This document shows positions 14,082 to 16,381 of a stretch of 16,381 nt of DNA, piece after piece. Origin of the DNA: SIG607 sp045648445. GTDB taxonomy: Bacteria; Bacillota; Clostridia; Oscillospirales; Acutalibacteraceae. The stretch spans positions 1-16,381 of the forward strand of contig JAZRNY010000039.1 of the NCBI GenBank assembly GCA_045648445.1, in the 5' to 3' direction. The position numbers and the translations under genes are program-made. How positions within the stretch are numbered: position 1 is the first letter of the stretch; each line of letters starts with the position of its first letter. Below the pieces are notes generated by a model that was given only the letters and a program-made list of their open reading frames with translations, had not been told where the DNA came from and made no database searches.

Positions 14082-14615
14082 ATGAAAAAAATTCTTTTGA
14101 TGCCAATAATCTTAATAGTATCAACTATATTATTAGCGTCGTGTCAAGAGGGGAGTAATATGAACTCAATCGGTTTTTTAGAAGATAAGGATAATAAACT
14201 TGCTGATATATGCATTAACAATCTTTGTGATGGGATTAAAGAAAAAGATAAAACAATTGTCAAAAAGACATTTTCAGAAAAAGCCTGTTCGGATGCTGGT
14301 AATATTGATACCCACATTGATGAATTATTTGAATTTATAAATGGCGACTTTCTTTCTTGGGATAGAGAAGAATCCCCAATTGTTGAGGATTATGCAGAAG
14401 CAGGAAAAAAAGCCAAGCGAGAAATGTTTTGGTTTTCGCTAAAAACATCAGAAGAAGTTTACTCTGTTTTTCTTTCGTATTATCCTATTGAAGATATCAA
14501 CCCTGACAATAAAGGCATATATTCAATGCTGATTATTAAAGAGTGTGATGAAAATACACTTGAAGGTTCGATTAATGAATGGAGTGCTGCTCCTGGAATA
14601 AACATACAAAATTAA
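14082..14615 (+). CDS. DUF5104-type lipoprotein
   Basis: A 177-residue predicted lipoprotein. MKKILLMPIILIVSTILLASC is a signal peptide with lipobox LASC (Cys21). The mature part (about 30-170) fits the DUF5104 pattern known in Firmicutes lipoproteins. A helix NNLCDGIKEKDKTIVKKTFS is followed by DTHIDELFEFINGDFLSWD, then a stretch of strands with VYSVFLSYYPI and DNKGIYSMLIIKE. Family assignment is from remembered pattern; no function is known for DUF5104, and it may be NTF2-like. GAGGTG (14070-14075) lies 6 nt before this ATG; the in-frame GTG at 14073 overlaps that site and is rejected. It is flanked by the RAYT remnant and a terminator. Confidence 0.78.
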   Translation: MKKILLMPIILIVSTILLASCQEGSNMNSIGFLEDKDNKLADICINNLCDGIKEKDKTIVKKTFSEKACSDAGNIDTHIDELFEFINGDFLSWDREESPIVEDYAEAGKKAKREMFWFSLKTSEEVYSVFLSYYPIEDINPDNKGIYSMLIIKECDENTLEGSINEWSAAPGINIQN

Positions 14616-14644
14616 AAACCTGACTGATAATTAGTATTTTTTAT

Positions 14645-14690
14645 AGATTTGCTCTACTCATACGATTATAGACAGAGCAAATCTTTTATT
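14645..14690 (+). terminator. Terminator after the DUF5104 gene
   Basis: AGATTTGCTCT (14645-14655) pairs perfectly with AGAGCAAATCT (14674-14684), followed by TTTATT. The 18-nt loop is long. About 100 bp after it, to 14788, hold nothing recognisable. Confidence 0.7.
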
Positions 14691-14887
14691 ATGAAAGTAT
14701 GATTTGCGGTATGGGCTATTATCTTAAAAAATAACATATTATTTGTTACCGATTTGATACAGAAAATTGTTGTATTTTATCCAATTAAAAAACAACACCA
14801 TATCGGTTTAGCAAAAGTGAAAACAAGAGACGGTTAGAAACCACTAAGACAGGAACGCTAAGTGGCGGTAGTGGATCTGGCGGTAAT

Positions 14888-15115
14888 TTGGTATATCATT
14901 ATTATAAATATCCTTATGCCGATAAAAAATTATCGGGTATTCAGATAAGCAACAATACAAGTGGTATATGTTGGGAAACATCGACTTTTAAAGGTTGTGC
15001 GTGGTATATTCCATTACGGAAAGTTTTCAAACCATTATTCAAAAAAGCCGGAACAAGAAAGTTGGCTATTAAAAAAATAGTGAAACAGTTTAAAATTAAA
15101 TTATATCGCAAATAA
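14888..15115 (+). CDS. Orphan cationic reading frame, possibly a 5'-truncated gene
   Basis: The listed TTG start gives 75 residues, not recognised as any family. The same frame is open from 14789 with no ATG, GTG or TTG before 14888. The segment just upstream reads LSGGSGSGG, so the true protein may have lost its 5' end; AAACAAGAGACGGTT at 14821 looks like a decayed REP copy there. The encoded peptide has an aromatic start (VYHYYKYPYADKK), two Cys (in SGICWE and GCAWY) and a strongly basic tail of Lys and Arg. A glycine-rich stretch before a cationic peptide recalls double-glycine leader bacteriocins, but no leader helix is present, so this is only a possibility. Its stop is 11 nt before the next gene, so they are likely cotranscribed. 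Confidence 0.4.
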   Translation: MVYHYYKYPYADKKLSGIQISNNTSGICWETSTFKGCAWYIPLRKVFKPLFKKAGTRKLAIKKIVKQFKIKLYRK

Positions 15116-15126
15116 AAGGTGTAAAT

Positions 15127-15552
15127 ATGTTTAAAAAAAGAAGTTTTGTTATGATGGCAATAATCATTATTATAATTGTTATGCAACTAACTATTGGATT
15201 TTATTCTATTCCGTTTGTCAAAGCAAACAATCTGTTAAATACAGCGAATAATCGAACTCTTGCTGAAATCGCAGATGTTTTTAAGGAAGATGTAGAAAAG
15301 ACTTATATCTCAAAAGAACATTATGAAAAAATGAGGGTAGTAAAAGGCGATTTGGCCGATAACGAATATGTGGAGTTAAAATTAAAATCTAAAATCAATT
15401 TTTCAAATTTAACAACGATCAATATGACTTGCAATGTTCGTGCAATTGTGTATCTTTTTGATGAAACCAAATTTCTTAGAGAGTATAATGATGTTTTAAC
15501 TGTGACTTTCACTTTCCAAGGAGGACATTGGAAAGTGACGAATGTTGATTGA
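15127..15552 (+). CDS. Small membrane-anchored or secreted protein
   Basis: A 141-residue protein of unknown family. MFKKRSFVMMAIIIIIIVMQLTIGFYSI is a basic head plus a long hydrophobic segment (about 9-30), either a signal anchor or an uncleaved signal peptide; no lipobox Cys follows. The rest is outside: a helical stretch LLNTANNRTLAEIADVFKEDVEK, then strand-rich sequence ending VTFTFQGGHWKVTNVD. That ending is similar in shape to the C-terminus of the lipoprotein at 13271 (NGKWKVVSCES), hinting at a shared small beta fold. AAAGGTG sits about 5 nt before ATG. The gene follows the orphan cationic frame by 11 nt and ends against a REP hairpin. Confidence 0.65.
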   Translation: MFKKRSFVMMAIIIIIIVMQLTIGFYSIPFVKANNLLNTANNRTLAEIADVFKEDVEKTYISKEHYEKMRVVKGDLADNEYVELKLKSKINFSNLTTINMTCNVRAIVYLFDETKFLREYNDVLTVTFTFQGGHWKVTNVD

Positions 15553-15577
15553 AACACAGGGGACGGTTACTTGTGTT
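15553..15577 (+). repeat. REP-like 25-nt hairpin, copy 4 (AACACA/TGTGTT stem)
   Basis: AACACA, a 13-nt loop with GGGGACGGTTACT, then TGTGTT. The stem extends one further A-T pair. It starts right after the stop of the preceding gene (15552). Confidence 0.85.
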
Positions 15578-15614
15578 TTCGGTAAATACCATTTTTCAGA
15601 GGAGGAATATTATT

Positions 15615-16118
15615 ATGGCAAAAAAACTAACATTTATTTTTTCTATGATTTTAAGCGGCTTATTGACAGTTGTGATTTTAATCAATATAGGAAGCCAGAT
15701 AAGATGGGATAAAATTCCCGTAATAAAGCACTTTGTTTTGCAAATCAATCTCTATCCTGCTGCTTTTGATGCCCAATATTTAGACGAACCAATTAAATGG
15801 TATCAGCTTGATGAAGAGCCTGAAGATTTTGAAGGCAATGGATATGGTAGGTGGTTTGCCATAAATCCATATACTAAAAGAATGCTTAAAAACTATATGC
15901 GCGAAAATAATTTAGGCATTGTCCCTGATGAATGGTGTGATTTGGAAATAAACTCGAATTTTGAGGAATGTTTAGAAACATTTGAATTTGTAGAATTAAG
16001 CGAAGAAGAAAGAGCGCCTGTTAGTAAATTTTCAGTATTTGAAATTTTGTTGATTATCTTCTCGATACTTTCCATTACATCTTGGATAGTATATTTTATT
16101 TTCAGGCGGCGCTGTTAA
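15615..16118 (+). CDS. Small two-TM membrane protein
   Basis: A 167-residue protein of unknown family. Residues about 5-26 (LTFIFSMILSGLLTVVILINI) and about 141-163 (FEILLIIFSILSITSWIVYFIF) are transmembrane helices, the second followed by a basic RRRC tail. The loop between them is about 115 residues, acidic and rich in aromatics (KWYQLDEEPEDFEGNGYGRWF). With the basic tail inside and two helices, the loop should be extracytoplasmic. The frame is open upstream to 15549, but those 22 codons lie in the REP hairpin. AGAGGAGG (about 15597-15604) 10 nt before this ATG and the clean MAKKLTF start fix it here. REP hairpins flank it on both sides. Confidence 0.7.
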   Translation: MAKKLTFIFSMILSGLLTVVILINIGSQIRWDKIPVIKHFVLQINLYPAAFDAQYLDEPIKWYQLDEEPEDFEGNGYGRWFAINPYTKRMLKNYMRENNLGIVPDEWCDLEINSNFEECLETFEFVELSEEERAPVSKFSVFEILLIIFSILSITSWIVYFIFRRRC

Positions 16119-16145
16119 CGGAAGCACAGGAACACAGGGGAACAT

Positions 16146-16170
16146 AAGACAGGGGACGGTTCTCTGTCTT
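16146..16170 (+). repeat. REP-like 25-nt hairpin, copy 5 (AAGACA/TGTCTT stem)
   Basis: AAGACA, a 13-nt loop GGGGACGGTTCTC, then TGTCTT. Just upstream, AACACAGGGG (16131-16140) is half of another copy, suggesting one REP inserted into or recombined with another. Confidence 0.85.
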
Positions 16171-16282
16171 ACAGCGATATTTTCTTTAAAAAAGAAAGCG
16201 ATATAAAAGGGCTTTGCACGAATATAACTGAGGCACACTTCCTTTGAACAAGTCCAGTAAAAACGGACAATAGTAAAAAAGC

Positions 16283-16320
16283 ACCTCCTATGGTAGAATT
16301 AAAGAACTACCATAGGAGGT
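16283..16320 (+). promoter_or_regulatory. Hairpin burying the ribosome site of the transposase-like gene
   Basis: ACCTCCTATGGTAG (16283-16296) pairs perfectly over 14 bp with CTACCATAGGAGGT (16307-16320), loop 10 nt, followed by TTT. The right arm contains AGGAGG (16314-16319), 7 nt before ATG at 16327. In a transcript entering from outside, the hairpin would hide the ribosome site and might terminate. Such impinging-transcription protection is known for many insertion sequences. Confidence 0.7.
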
Positions 16321-16326
16321 TTTGTT

Positions 16327-16381
16327 ATGGCTGGAAAAAAGGGAATGAAAAAATATCCTGAAAGCATAAGAAATGAGATAC
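16327..16381 (+). CDS. Transposase-like protein, N-terminal fragment (runs off the window)
   Basis: ATG at 16327 opens MAGKKGMKKYPESIRNEI, still open at the last base. The short basic start followed by KKYPESIRNEI is typical of IS3-type OrfA or related helix-turn-helix transposase subunits, where a K-x-Y-x-x-E/S-x-R/K pattern leads into the first helix. Only 18 residues are visible, so the call rests on this pattern plus the hairpin-buried AGGAGG and the IS-like end upstream. Confidence 0.5.
   Translation, partial: MAGKKGMKKYPESIRNEI

Larger units (their letters stand above)
16245..16381 (+). mobile_element. Probable left end of an insertion sequence (cut by the window)
   Basis: TGAACAAGTCCAGTAAAAAC begins at 16245, with GTCC and GGAC inverted around it, in the place where an IS terminus is expected. 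It leads into a hairpin and a short basic open frame that looks like a transposase start. TG-initiated ends suit the IS3 group, but the right end and most of the gene are outside the window, so the family is tentative. Confidence 0.45.

Overview
The window looks like chromosomal DNA from an anaerobic Clostridia-type Firmicute, probably a gut commensal. The reasons are AGGAGG-type ribosome binding sites, TTG/GTG/ATG starts, a tandem glycine riboswitch in front of an AGCS symporter, an AraC regulator with a PocR sensor, a GH2/GH130 glycan-use locus, and small DUF5104-type lipoproteins. No 16S rRNA or other marker is present, so placement below class is not possible.

Layout. 1-1054: a hairpin-rich repeat element, then a promoter and a short stand-alone ParB-like protein (+). 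1055-1331: a perfect 18-bp hairpin and a 106-bp-period direct repeat built of small hairpins. 1332-6751 (-): an operon of a FucI/AraA-type isomerase, a class II ketose-bisphosphate-type aldolase, a calcineurin-like phosphoesterase and a GH2 beta-glycosidase. It is read divergently from a PocR-AraC regulator (6904-7755, +). A remnant of a second AraC regulator (-) lies downstream, then a GH130 glycoside phosphorylase (8064-9101, +). 9138-10920 (-): hpt and asnA, separated by a second, larger hairpin element whose arm contains the asnA stop codon. 11031-12874 (+): promoter, tandem glycine riboswitch, terminator and AGCS sodium/amino-acid symporter.

12904-16381 is accessory-looking and more A+T-rich. 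It holds a mirror-symmetric hairpin array, then a string of small lipoprotein, membrane and orphan genes punctuated by a 25-nt REP-like hairpin (five good copies). One inverted pair of these flanks a 40-codon remnant of a REP-associated tyrosine transposase (RAYT). The window ends inside a probable insertion sequence.

How it fits together. The left half reads as a carbohydrate module: PocR-AraC senses a metabolite and probably activates the divergent glycosidase-isomerase-aldolase operon, with GH130 phosphorolysing a mannoside-type disaccharide nearby. No kinase and no transporter is present, so the pathway substrate cannot be read here. The glycine riboswitch has a 3' P1 strand able to form an 8-bp antiterminator, which predicts an OFF switch for symporter expression. 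The most unusual content is the set of repeat systems: three kinds of modular hairpin array, and a REP family with a compensatory C-G/G-C stem swap beside a RAYT fossil.
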